Positions 17,101 to 25,761 of a stretch of DNA of 64,000 nucleotides are shown here, one piece after another. The position numbers were made by a program, and so were the translations under genes. The DNA is taken from the NCBI RefSeq assembly GCF_029814825.1, contig NZ_CP122379.1, forward strand, positions 2,666,001 to 2,730,000, in the 5' to 3' direction. The notes beneath the pieces are model-generated. The model searched no databases. It was given only the letters and a program-made list of their open reading frames with translations, and was not told the DNA's origin. Position 1 is the first letter of the stretch, and the number at the start of each line of letters is the position of its first letter. The stretch comes from Aequorivita marisscotiae (GTDB lineage: Bacteria > Bacteroidota > Bacteroidia > Flavobacteriales > Flavobacteriaceae).

Positions 17101-20100
17101 CGTCTTCATCAGTATATTGTAATGTTTTTCCATCCACATTCAATGCCAAAACGGTTAAAGTTTCAAGGTTAGAAACGTCAATGGTTGTCGTAACATTGTC
17201 CTCATCGGTATAGGTAAAGGTGCCGTTTCCGTTATCAACGATCGTGGTAAGTGTTTCAAAATTATCGATCACCGTTTCAAGGTCGATGCTGGTAAGAACG
17301 CCATCCTCGTCTGTGTATTCCAATGTTTTTCCGTCAGCGTTTAAGGCTAGGGTAGTGAGTGTTTCAAGGTTAGAAACATCGATGGTTGTAGTAACATTGT
17401 CTTCATCAGTGTAGGTGAAGGTGCCGTTTCCATTGTCAACAATCGTGGTCAATGTTTCGAAATTATCGATAACCGTTTCCAAATCGATGCTGGTCAGGAT
17501 TCCGTCTTCATCCGTGTATTCCAACGTTTTTCCGTCAGCATTCAATGCCAGAATGGTTAAAGTTTCAAGGTTTGAAACATCGATGGTGGTTGTAACATTG
17601 TCCTCATCGGTGTAGGTAAAGGTGCCGTTTCCATTGTCAACAATCGTGGTCAATGTTTCGAAATTATCGATAACCGTTTCCAAATCGATGCTGGTCAGAA
17701 CTCCGTCCTCATCAGTATATTCCAACGTTTTTCCATCAGCGTTTAAGGCTAGGGTAGTGAGTGTTTCAAGGTTAGAAACATCGATGGTGGTCGTAACATT
17801 GTCCTCATCAGTGTAGGTAAAAGTGCCGTTTCCGTTATCGACAATCGTGGTAAGTGTTTCGAAATTATCGATAACCGTTTCCAGGTCGATGCTGGTCAGA
17901 ACTCCGTCCTCATCAGTATATTCCAATGTTTTTCCGTCAGCATTCAATGCCAAAACGGTTAAAGTTTCAAGGTTAGAAACATCGATGGTTGTCGTAACAT
18001 TGTCCTCATCGGTGTAGGTAAATGTGCCATTTCCATTATCTACGATCGTGGTCAATGTTTCAAAATTATCGATCACCGTTTCAAGGTCGATGCTGGTCAG
18101 AACTCCGTCTTCATCCGTGTATTCCAACGTTTTTCCGTCAGCATTCAATGCCAGAATGGTTAAAGTTTCAAGGTTTGAAATATCAATGGTGGTCGTAACA
18201 TTGTCTTCATCGGTGTAGGTGAAGGTGCCGTTTCCGTTGTCGACGATGGTGGTGAGGGTCTCGAAATTATCAATTACCGTTTCCAAATCGATGCTGGTCA
18301 GAACTCCGTCCTCATCAGTATATTCCAATGTTTTTCCGTCCACATTCAATGCCAAAACGGTTAAAGTTTCAAGGTTTGAGACATCGATGGTTGTAGTAAC
18401 ATTGTCTTCATCGGTGTAGGTGAAGGTGCCGTTTCCGTTGTCGACGATGGTGGTGAGGGTCTCGAAATTATCGATCACCGTTTCAAGGTCGATGCTTGTA
18501 ACCACGCCATCTTCATCTGTGTATTCCAATGTTTTTCCATCCACATTCAATGCCAAAACGGTTAAAGTTTCAAGGTTAGAAACGTCAATGGTTGTAGTAA
18601 CATTGTCTTCATCGGTATAGGTAAAGGTGCCGTTTCCGTTATCAACGATCGAGGTGAGTGTTTCAAAATTATCGATTACCGTTTCAAGGTCGATGCTGGT
18701 CAGAACTCCGTCTTCATCCGTGTATTCCAACGTTTTTCCGTCAGCATTCAATGCCAGAATGGTTAAAGTTTCAAGGTTTGAAACATCGATGGTTGTAGTA
18801 ACATTGTCTTCATCGGTGTAGGTAAATGTGCCGTTTCCGTTGTCGACGATGGTGGTGAGGGTCTCGAAATTATCGATCACCGTTTCAAGGTCGATGCTTG
18901 TAACCACGCCATCTTCATCTGTGTATTCCAATGTTTTTCCGTCAACATTCAGCGCTAAAACAGTCAAAGTTTCTAGGTTTGAGACATCGATAGTGGTCGT
19001 AACATTGTCCTCATCGGTGTAGGTAAAGGTGCCGTTTCCATTGTCAACAATCGTGGTGAGTGTTTCAAAATTGTCGATCACCGTTTCCAAATCGATGCTG
19101 GTCAGAACTCCGTCTTCATCAGTATATTCCAGTGTTTTTCCGTCAGCATTCAACGCAAGAACGGTTAAAGTTTCAAGGTTTGAAACATCGATGGTGGTCG
19201 TAACATTGTCCTCATCGGTGTAGGTAAATGTGCCATTTCCGTTATCGACGATTGTAGTCAATGTTTCAAAATTATCAATCACCGTTTCAAGGTCGATGCT
19301 GGTCAGGATTCCGTCCTCATCTGTGTATTCCAATGTTTTTCCGTCAGCATTCAACGCAAGAACGGTTAATGTTTCAAGGTTTGAAACATCGATGGTGGTC
19401 GTAACATTGTCCTCATCGGTGTAGGTAAATGTGCCATTTCCATTATCTACGATCGTGGTCAATGTTTCAAAATTATCGATCACCGTTTCAAGGTCGATGC
19501 TGGTCAGAACTCCGTCTTCATCCGTGTATTCCAATGTTTTTCCGTCCACATTTAGTGCCAGAACGGTTAAAGTTTCAAGGTTAGAAACATCGATGGTTGT
19601 CGTAACATTGTCCTCATCGGTATAGGTAAATGTGCCGTTTCCGTTATCAACGATCGTGGTAAGTGTTTCAAAATTATCGATTACAGTTTCAAGGTCAATG
19701 CTTGTAACCACGCCGTCTTCGTCTGTGTATTCTAGAGTTTTTCCGTCAGCATTTAGTGCCAGAACGGTTAAAGTCTCAAGGTTTGAGACATCGATGGTGG
19801 TCGTAACATTGTCCTCATCGGTGTAGGTAAATGTGCCGTTTCCGTTATCAACGATCGAGGTGAGTGTTTCAAAATTATCGATTACAGTTTCCAGGTCGAT
19901 GCTGGTCAGAACTCCGTCCTCATCAGTATATTCCAATGTTTTTCCGTCAGCATTCAATGCCAAAACGGTTAAAGTTTCAAGGTTAGAAACATCGATGGTT
20001 GTCGTAACATTGTCCTCATCGGTGTAGGTAAATGTGCCGTTTCCGTTATCAACGATCGTGGTAAGTGTTTCAAAATTATCGATTACAGTTTCAAGGTCAA

Positions 20101-22174
20101 TGCTTGTAACCACGCCGTCTTCGTCTGTGTATTCTAGAGTTTTTCCGTCAGCATTCAACGCAAGAACGGTTAATGTCTCGAGGTTTGAAACATCGATGGT
20201 GGTCGTAACATTGTCCTCATCGGTGTATGTAAAAGTGCCATTTCCGTTATCGACGATCGTGGTCAATGTTTCAAAATTATCAATCACCGTTTCAAGGTCG
20301 ATGCTGGTCAGGATTCCGTCCTCATCTGTGTATTCCAATGTTTTTCCGTCAGCATTCAACGCAAGAACGGTTAAAGTTTCAAGGTTTGAGACATCGATGG
20401 TTGTAGTAACATTGTCTTCATCGGTATAGGTAAAGGTGCCGTTGCCGTTATCGACGATCGTGGTCAATGTTTCAAAATTATCGATCACCGTTTCAAGGTC
20501 GATGCTGGTCAGAACTCCGTCTTCATCCGTGTATTCCAATGTTTTTCCATCAGCGTTTAAGGCTAGGGTAGTGAGTGTTTCAAGGTTAGAAACATCGATG
20601 GTGGTCGTAACATTGTCCTCATCGGTGTAGGTAAAAGTGCCGTTTCCGTTATCGACAATCGTGGTAAGTGTTTCGAAATTATCGATAACCGTTTCCAGGT
20701 CGATGCTGGTCAGAACTCCGTCCTCATCAGTATATTCCAATGTTTTTCCGTCAGCATTCAATGCCAAAACGGTTAAAGTTTCAAGGTTAGAAACATCGAT
20801 GGTTGTCGTAACATTGTCCTCATCGGTATAGGTGAAGGTTCCGTTGCCATTGTCAACAATCGTGGTAAGTGTTTCAAAATTATCAATAACCGTTTCAAGG
20901 TCGATGCTGGTCAGAACTCCGTCCTCATCAGTATATTCCAACGTTTTTCCGTCCACATTTAAGGCCAGAACGGTTAATGTTTCAAGGTTTGAAACATCAA
21001 TGGTGGTCGTAACATTGTCCTCATCGGTGTAGGTGAAGGTGCCGTTTCCGTTATCAACGATTGTGGTGAGTGTCTCGAAATTATCGATCACGGCTCCAAG
21101 GTCGATACTTGTTACGATACCGTCCTCATCGGTGTACTCAAGTGTTCTTCCGTCGGCGTTCAGTGCTAAATAGGTAAGGGTTTCAAGGTTTGAAATATCA
21201 ATGGTCGTAGTACCGCCGTCTTCATCTGTGTAGGTGAACGTGCCATTGTTGTTATCGACGATTGTAGTCAATGTCTCGAAATTATCGATCACGGCTCCAA
21301 GGTCGATACTTGTTACGATACCGTCCTCATCGGTGTACTCAAGTGTTCTTCCGTCGGCGTTCAGTGCTAAATAGGTAAGGGTTTCAAGGTTTGAAATATC
21401 AATAGTTGTAGTACCGCCATCTTCATCGGTGTAGGTGAACGTGCCATTGTTATTATCGACGATTGTGGTCAATGTTTCAAAAGCTTGGATCACGGCTCCA
21501 AGGTCAATACTTGTAACAATTCCGTCCTCATCGGTGTACTCAAGTGTTCTTCCGTCAGGGTTCAGTGCTAAATAGGTAAGGGTTTCAAGGTTTGAAATAT
21601 CAATAGTTGTAGTACCGCCATCCTCATCTGTGTAGGTGAACGAGCCATTGTTGTTATCGACGATTGTGGTTAAGGTCTCGAAATTATCGATCACGGCTCC
21701 AAGGTCAATACTTGTAACGATACCGTCCTCATCGGTGTACTCCAGCGTGTGTCCATCGGCATTGAGACCCAGATAAGTAAGGGTTTCCAAATCTGAGATA
21801 TCAATAATAATAATATCTCCGTTTTGATCAAAGTAATAAAAGTTATTATTTACAACATCCCAGAAAACTATGTAGTCGGGTAAGTCGTTTTCAGTTAAAA
21901 GTCTGTGCCATTTATTCTGATACCAATAATAGTATCCCGGCGAAAGTGTCGCGTTTGTACTAGTATTATAAACCAGTAAGCTTTGCAGATTCCCCGCCGT
22001 AATGGTGGTTTGGTCCGTAATGCCGGTTAACGAAATTTGAGGTATAAGTATACCTCTATTAGAAGATTTAATTTCTAACTGCGTGGATGGATTAGGCATA
22101 TCTGTGCCGATACCAACTTGAGCGAAAAGAAAATTACCACTGATAAATATCAGTAGGAGTAGTAATTTTTTCAT
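14198..22174 (-). CDS. Giant secreted repetitive protein (32 units of 67 residues)
   Basis: With the start at 22174 the protein has 2658 residues. It opens with signal peptide MKKLLLLLIFISGNFLFAQ, followed by the VGIGTDMPNPSTQLEIKS lead and YYYWYQNKWHRL segment common in flavobacterial surface proteins. Residues about 130-2275 are tandem 67-residue units. Each unit consists of two related halves with the pattern ETLT..(8)..YTDED...T.ID. A consensus unit has 15 Asp/Glu, one Lys and no Cys, Pro or Trp, so the fibre would be strongly acidic. The last 380 residues are Thr/Asn-rich and end in SFMTIVFVVK, with no recognised T9SS or anchor domain. A longer frame reaches 22246, but that TTG is the -33 box of the promoter. 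A structural, adhesive or calcium-binding role is a guess; I know no function for it. Confidence 0.9.
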   Translation of the reverse strand: MKKLLLLLIFISGNFLFAQVGIGTDMPNPSTQLEIKSSNRGILIPQISLTGITDQTTITAGNLQSLLVYNTSTNATLSPGYYYWYQNKWHRLLTENDLPDYIVFWDVVNNNFYYFDQNGDIIIIDISDLETLTYLGLNADGHTLEYTDEDGIVTSIDLGAVIDNFETLTTIVDNNNGSFTYTDEDGGTTTIDISNLETLTYLALNPDGRTLEYTDEDGIVTSIDLGAVIQAFETLTTIVDNNNGTFTYTDEDGGTTTIDISNLETLTYLALNADGRTLEYTDEDGIVTSIDLGAVIDNFETLTTIVDNNNGTFTYTDEDGGTTTIDISNLETLTYLALNADGRTLEYTDEDGIVTSIDLGAVIDNFETLTTIVDNGNGTFTYTDEDNVTTTIDVSNLETLTVLALNVDGKTLEYTDEDGVLTSIDLETVIDNFETLTTIVDNGNGTFTYTDEDNVTTTIDVSNLETLTVLALNADGKTLEYTDEDGVLTSIDLETVIDNFETLTTIVDNGNGTFTYTDEDNVTTTIDVSNLETLTTLALNADGKTLEYTDEDGVLTSIDLETVIDNFETLTTIVDNGNGTFTYTDEDNVTTTIDVSNLETLTVLALNADGKTLEYTDEDGILTSIDLETVIDNFETLTTIVDNGNGTFTYTDEDNVTTTIDVSNLETLTVLALNADGKTLEYTDEDGVVTSIDLETVIDNFETLTTIVDNGNGTFTYTDEDNVTTTIDVSNLETLTVLALNADGKTLEYTDEDGVLTSIDLETVIDNFETLTSIVDNGNGTFTYTDEDNVTTTIDVSNLETLTVLALNADGKTLEYTDEDGVVTSIDLETVIDNFETLTTIVDNGNGTFTYTDEDNVTTTIDVSNLETLTVLALNVDGKTLEYTDEDGVLTSIDLETVIDNFETLTTIVDNGNGTFTYTDEDNVTTTIDVSNLETLTVLALNADGKTLEYTDEDGILTSIDLETVIDNFETLTTIVDNGNGTFTYTDEDNVTTTIDVSNLETLTVLALNADGKTLEYTDEDGVLTSIDLETVIDNFETLTTIVDNGNGTFTYTDEDNVTTTIDVSNLETLTVLALNVDGKTLEYTDEDGVVTSIDLETVIDNFETLTTIVDNGNGTFTYTDEDNVTTTIDVSNLETLTILALNADGKTLEYTDEDGVLTSIDLETVIDNFETLTSIVDNGNGTFTYTDEDNVTTTIDVSNLETLTVLALNVDGKTLEYTDEDGVVTSIDLETVIDNFETLTTIVDNGNGTFTYTDEDNVTTTIDVSNLETLTVLALNVDGKTLEYTDEDGVLTSIDLETVIDNFETLTTIVDNGNGTFTYTDEDNVTTTIDISNLETLTILALNADGKTLEYTDEDGVLTSIDLETVIDNFETLTTIVDNGNGTFTYTDEDNVTTTIDVSNLETLTVLALNADGKTLEYTDEDGVLTSIDLETVIDNFETLTTIVDNGNGTFTYTDEDNVTTTIDVSNLETLTTLALNADGKTLEYTDEDGVLTSIDLETVIDNFETLTTIVDNGNGTFTYTDEDNVTTTIDVSNLETLTILALNADGKTLEYTDEDGILTSIDLETVIDNFETLTTIVDNGNGTFTYTDEDNVTTTIDVSNLETLTTLALNADGKTLEYTDEDGVLTSIDLETVIDNFETLTTIVDNGNGTFTYTDEDNVTTTIDVSNLETLTVLALNVDGKTLQYTDEDGVLTSIDLETVIDNFETLTTIVDNGNGTFTYTDEDNVTTTIDVSNLETLTVLALNVDGKTLEYTDEDGVLTSIDLETVIDNFETLTTIVDNGNGTFTYTDEDNVTTTIDVSNLETLTVLALNADGKTLEYTDEDGILTSIDLETVIDNFETLTTIVDNGNGTFTYTDEDNVTTTIDVSNLETLTVLALNVDGKTLEYTDEDGVLTSIDLETVIDNFETLTTIVDNGNGTFTYTDEDNVTTTIDVSNLETLTVLALNADGKTLEYTDEDGVLTSIDLETVIDNFETLTTIVDNGNGTFTYTDEDNVTTTIDVSNLETLTVLALNVDGKTLEYTDEDGVVTSIDLETVIDNFETLTTIVDNGNGTFTYTDEDNVTTTIDVSNLETLTVLALNVDGKTLEYTDEDGILTSIDLETVIDNFETLTTIVDNGNGTFTYTDEDNVTTTIDVSNLETLTVLALNVDGKTFEYTDEDGILTSIDLETVIDNFETLTTIVDNGNGTFTYTDEDNVTTTIDVSNLETLTVLALNVDGKTLEYTDEDGILTSIDLETVIDNFETLTTIVDNGNGTFTYTDEDNVTTTIDVSNLETLTSIALNTDNTHIDYIDEDGATTQLDLTDIVKNLESLTVLAYNDSTNTLTYTDETGIPYNLNLNEGAVAYNAVTNVLTYTDAAGNATTLTLNATDLSYNTTTQNLVYVNSLGVTQTIDLGNLVNSVIDAKDLTAADASITVTDGTGATLVDSNIKVADGGISTIKLADNAVNSAKIIDGEVKTDDLANTNVTAVKLNNDVAGVGLVKNSTTNALDVNANNGLNVDSTADAVQLGGNLIKPTTVTTDATNTLALAGLQPGTTSDKLVVAESDGTLRQVNAAMPKFFYMPPIIFDTSVNGTFTKNLHTEYLGQFSGTSNPTLVRSTAAPSEIPNVPGPTDLYYYITYYDTNVFSNVSINANGVLTYNIINNATAASFMTIVFVVK
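15351..21782 (-). repeat. 32 tandem 201-bp repeats without indels
   Basis: The equivalent codons of the first and last unit are 6432 bases apart, exactly 32 x 201. Four units next to the N-terminus (about 20979-21782) are a distinct subtype encoding GAVI and DEDGG. The other 28 encode ETVI and DEDNV. Units differ mostly by synonymous changes arranged as a mosaic. Confidence 0.95.
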
Positions 22175-22215
22175 ATGAATAAGATTTGGGGTGTAAGAAC
22201 GTGGCAAAATGCATA

Positions 22216-22246
22216 CAAATCTAAAATTTATATTTGCATCTACCAA
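22216..22246 (-). promoter_or_regulatory. Promoter of the giant repeat gene
   Basis: On the minus strand TTG (22246-22244) is followed after 20 bases by TAGATTTG (22223-22216), a full match to the Bacteroidota -33/-7 consensus. Transcription would start near 22209, leaving a leader of about 35 bases before the ATG at 22174. Confidence 0.7.
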
Positions 22247-22749
22247 ATAAAATGTTAAAATAGAGAAGATTACCCTCTAATAATTTTGTACTATAACAAA
22301 TTATTTATATAGGAATTTTCATACACTATGACAAAAATCTAGAATTGTACAAAATTTAATTATTTATAAAAAAACAATAAACTTCCCTGCCAAGCATATT
22401 GAAAATCAGACTAATAGAAACAGTAATTGACCTACACGGTCAAAATTTTAACCTTCAAATAGTATATCTTATCTTAGTAACATATATGTTTAGAAAAAAG
22501 TCAATTAAAAGAATAAAAAAATTTTATTAAAATATTGATTTGTAGGAATTAACTTATCGGACCCCACTATCTTTTATAGAAATATTAGAAAAAATAAACT
22601 GCTAAAATGTTGCTTTTTTATCAAAATCCACGTTTGGGCTTTTAAAATTTCAGCATTTTTGGAAACTCCGGAAGCCTGAAACAAAATCGGTTGATATCTA
22701 CTGAAAAAATCTATTTAATGTATCTTGCGGCCTATTTAAAAGTGAAATT
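22247..22749. other. 503-bp AT-rich gap between divergent genes
   Basis: It separates the giant repeat gene from the PLP enzyme gene. Apart from a TATCTTGC element at 22721-22728 that could be a poor -7 box for the PLP gene, I see no ORF, RNA gene or strong hairpin. The gap is unusually long for this window. Confidence 0.6.
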
Positions 22750-24624
22750 ATGAAAGAGAATAAAATAAAAAATTACATTGGCAACGTTTTAAAAAATATG
22801 CCGATGGATTGGATTAATTTAACCACACATCGATTAGATATTTACGAGGAACAATTGGCCAAAAAACAATTTCTTACGGAATTTGAAGCCTTATTTAACA
22901 ACAATAATTTTGATAACAAAGCACTAAGTAAATTACCCACGGCCTATGATTATATACGGTTGGGACATCCATTGTCTTCGGTTCTTGAATGGGGAATCGC
23001 TCACTTAAACAATCTTAATCCGGATAATGTTATCAGTTTTTCGTCCAAAACAATTCCTGTATTTGCAGTTCTAAGAAAAAATTTGCTAACAAATAAAAAT
23101 ACCCAAATTTTATATAAAGAGAGCCTACCCTTGGCCTTTGATGCTGAAATTTTACAGCGTGTTTACGGCTATAAATTCACTTTAAAAAAAATAGATTGCA
23201 TAGAAGATTTTACCGAAGCGGACAACAATAAATTTGACGGGAGTGTAATTTATATTTCAGAGAATGATCAAGTAGGGAAGGTCAATTTACATTCGAATAT
23301 TGATTTTTATATTAATCATTATAAGGATCTTGGGAGTTTCTTAATTGTAAATGGGAATCAGAATGAAAGCTACATTTCAGAAATTCAACATGTTCGCAGA
23401 AGGGAAACTATTGCTATGACGCCTGCAAATTCGCTTTCCGCTTTAAACTTGCTGGTTGAAAATAATTTAAATGAAAATAGATTAGAGAATAATAATCACG
23501 AAGCTCTTGACGCAAACAAAAATAGCGTTATAAATTCTATTAGAGAGATAACTGGTTCGCATACAAAAGTGCAAGTTGCCTCGAGTGGTTTATCTATGCA
23601 ATACGCTATAATGATGGGTTTAATTCACGATGCGTTGGAAAATCACAAAGGAAAGGAAATCAAATTTATAGTTCCTCCCAATTGCTATGGCGGTACCAAC
23701 GATCAGGCAAGACGTGTGGCCGCAAGTATTGATAATGTTGAAGTAGTAGATTTGCTTGTTGATGGAGAAAATGAAATGGTTAGTAGTATAGACCAGATTT
23801 TAGATAAAATAGCCAGGCAAGATGCCGTACCTTATATAATTGCCGAAATACCCACAAATCCGAGGGTAGAAGTCCCAAATCTTGAGAATTTACTGGCTGT
23901 TTTGAGTGCAGATCGAAAGACGAGCGAAGGCAAAAAAGCCGTAGCTCCCGTTTTTATTTTAGACCAAACATTTTGTCCGAATGTTCACTTTTTAGGTGAA
24001 GGGGAAATATTATCAACAGTAAAAACCATTGCATACGTTAGTGGATCAAAATTTCCGAGTGGCGGAAGATGTACTGCTGGTTACTGCGTAGGAAATAAGG
24101 AAACAGAGGCTCTGATAGATAAAATTGAATTGCATCTACATCTTTGTGACAATGAAGCTACTGAACTTCAATATAAAATATTGGCAAACCAACTGCCTTC
24201 AATGAACCAACGTATAGCAGCTGCCTATAAGAACACACGCGAATTTGTAAACTATATTCACAAAACTTTGCCAGAAGCTAAAATCAATTTTGTTTCGGAT
24301 GCTTTGGCCGCACGAGGGTTTACCCCTTCGGTATTTTCATTAGACCTTCCTACAAAAGGCAGTACAGCCGACGAGAGAGAAGCGTATAAAAGATCGTTAA
24401 ATCTGAAATTAATAAATTTAATGATTACAGAAATCGCTCACGAATGTAAATTTTGTGTTAGCTACGGACAATTAAAAGGCAGTTATTGGACTATTCCTGC
24501 AACCTCAACGCAGGGAACTACCAAAGAAGGCGATAAAGACTATATTGTGCGAGTTTCAATTTCTCCTACCTTAGATCTCGAACTTCATAAAAAGGTTTTT
24601 GCAAAATTTGTTGAAAGTATTTAA
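22750..24624 (+). CDS. PLP-dependent Cys/Met-metabolism-family enzyme with N-terminal extension
   Basis: The C-terminal 380 residues of this 624-residue protein look like the cystathionine gamma-synthase/beta-lyase class. They contain a Gly-rich ASSGLSMQYAIMMGL helix, VPPNCYGGTNDQ, AEIPTNPRVEVPNL, VFILDQTFCPN and the PLP lysine motif YVSGSKFPSGG (Lys434). Family members normally have about 390 residues. The first 240 residues are an extra alpha/beta region without a PLP lysine. The reaction is probably sulphur amino-acid elimination or replacement, but the substrate is not certain. A strong terminator follows, so it is transcribed alone. Confidence 0.85.
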   Translation: MKENKIKNYIGNVLKNMPMDWINLTTHRLDIYEEQLAKKQFLTEFEALFNNNNFDNKALSKLPTAYDYIRLGHPLSSVLEWGIAHLNNLNPDNVISFSSKTIPVFAVLRKNLLTNKNTQILYKESLPLAFDAEILQRVYGYKFTLKKIDCIEDFTEADNNKFDGSVIYISENDQVGKVNLHSNIDFYINHYKDLGSFLIVNGNQNESYISEIQHVRRRETIAMTPANSLSALNLLVENNLNENRLENNNHEALDANKNSVINSIREITGSHTKVQVASSGLSMQYAIMMGLIHDALENHKGKEIKFIVPPNCYGGTNDQARRVAASIDNVEVVDLLVDGENEMVSSIDQILDKIARQDAVPYIIAEIPTNPRVEVPNLENLLAVLSADRKTSEGKKAVAPVFILDQTFCPNVHFLGEGEILSTVKTIAYVSGSKFPSGGRCTAGYCVGNKETEALIDKIELHLHLCDNEATELQYKILANQLPSMNQRIAAAYKNTREFVNYIHKTLPEAKINFVSDALAARGFTPSVFSLDLPTKGSTADEREAYKRSLNLKLINLMITEIAHECKFCVSYGQLKGSYWTIPATSTQGTTKEGDKDYIVRVSISPTLDLELHKKVFAKFVESI

Positions 24625-24627
24625 TAG

Positions 24628-24658
24628 TTGGGAGGTAATAAGAACCTCCCAATTTTTT
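24628..24658 (+). terminator. Terminator after the PLP enzyme gene
   Basis: TTGGGAGGT (24628-24636) pairs with ACCTCCCAA (24644-24652) and is followed by six Ts. Confidence 0.87.
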
Positions 24659-24700
24659 CTTTAGATTTAAAAAATTTTTAACCATCAGCAATATTAAAAT

Positions 24701-25696
24701 ATGAAATCTTATACTATCAATGAAATAAACAATTTTCTTACAGGAGAATTAATAGGAAATACAGACCAACTAATTGTTGGTCCGGAAGAATTAAAAAAGG
24801 CAAATAAAAGTCAGATTACATTTATTGGTAGCACCAAATACGCTAAATTTTGGGAAGAATCAAAAGCTTGCGCGGCTCTTGTAAATCAAGATTTAAATAT
24901 TGAACCCGGTGACGGTCGTGCTATTATAAAAGTTAAAAATGTAGATTTGGCCATGGCGAAAATTTTAGAGCTGTTTAATCCACCAGCGCCTGTGTTCATT
25001 ACTGAAATACACCCCTCGGCCGTAATTCACGAAACAGCAGAAATTGGAGAGGGTTGTAAAATTGGTGCCAACTGCTATATTGGAAAAGATGTTACATTAG
25101 GTAACGATGTAATTTTATATCCAAACGTCTGCGTGTTTGATGAAACCGTAATTGGCGACAAAACAATTGTTTGGTCGGGTACAATAATAAGGGAGCGCTG
25201 TATTATTGGTAGTAATTGTATTTTTCATACCAATGTTAGTATTGGCGCCGATGGATTTGGTTTTAGACCGAGTGACGACGGGAGAGGCTTGGTAAAAATT
25301 CCACAGATAGGAAATGTTATCATAGGTCATTATGTAGAAATTGGAGCCAATTCATGTGTAGATAGAGCAAAATTTAGCTCCACAATTATTGGCGATGGTT
25401 GTAAAATAGATAATCTTGTCCAGATAGCACATAACAGCGTTATGGGCCGTTTTTGTATAATGGCAGGGCACAGCGGTCTTGCGGGTTCTGTAACTTTAGG
25501 CGATGGTGTAATGATTGGCGGCAGCGCTTCTATTAAAGATCATACCAGCATTAATTCTGGCGCCACTGTTGGTGCCGGTTCGGGAGTAATGAATGATGTA
25601 GCAGCAGGAAAAACCGTTTTGGGATATCCCGCTCAAGATGCTCGAGATATGTTAAGGGAGTGGGCATCAATTAGGAAAATTGTTAAGAACAAATAA
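24701..25696 (+). CDS. lpxD: UDP-3-O-(3-hydroxyacyl)glucosamine N-acyltransferase, LpxD-like
   Basis: The 331-residue protein has the LpxD plan. An N-terminal uridine-binding domain (about 1-100) is followed by a left-handed beta-helix of hexapeptide repeats from about 105 (HPSAVIHETAEIGEGCKIG). The conserved IGADGFGF segment and the VQIAHNSVMGRF motif with the catalytic histidine follow, then a helical end (DMLREWASIRKIVKNK). LpxD adds the N-linked acyl chain in lipid A synthesis at the cytoplasmic face of the inner membrane. It is not next to lpxA, lpxC or fabZ, and flavobacteria often carry more than one homologue, so it could be a paralogue acting on another sugar. The SRAP gene follows closely. 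Confidence 0.88.
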   Translation: MKSYTINEINNFLTGELIGNTDQLIVGPEELKKANKSQITFIGSTKYAKFWEESKACAALVNQDLNIEPGDGRAIIKVKNVDLAMAKILELFNPPAPVFITEIHPSAVIHETAEIGEGCKIGANCYIGKDVTLGNDVILYPNVCVFDETVIGDKTIVWSGTIIRERCIIGSNCIFHTNVSIGADGFGFRPSDDGRGLVKIPQIGNVIIGHYVEIGANSCVDRAKFSSTIIGDGCKIDNLVQIAHNSVMGRFCIMAGHSGLAGSVTLGDGVMIGGSASIKDHTSINSGATVGAGSGVMNDVAAGKTVLGYPAQDARDMLREWASIRKIVKNK

Positions 25697-25761
25697 ATTT
25701 TTTAAACATAAGCCGCCAAATTAGTGTGCTGTTTCAGAACTTTTATAAAAATCCTTATATT

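Noticed and set aside
15321..21032. About 26 open frames of 64-133 codons on the plus strand at 201-bp spacing
   Set aside because: They are antisense shadows of the repeat array. Each repeats the same valine/serine-rich pattern and has no start signal or promoter.
15351..21782. Possible CRISPR array because of regular repeats
   Set aside because: The units are 201 bp long, contiguous and coding without spacers, and no cas gene is nearby.
22175..22246. N-terminal extension of the giant protein (24 residues)
   Set aside because: It would start in the -33 box and run through the -7 box; the internal ATG begins a perfect signal peptide.
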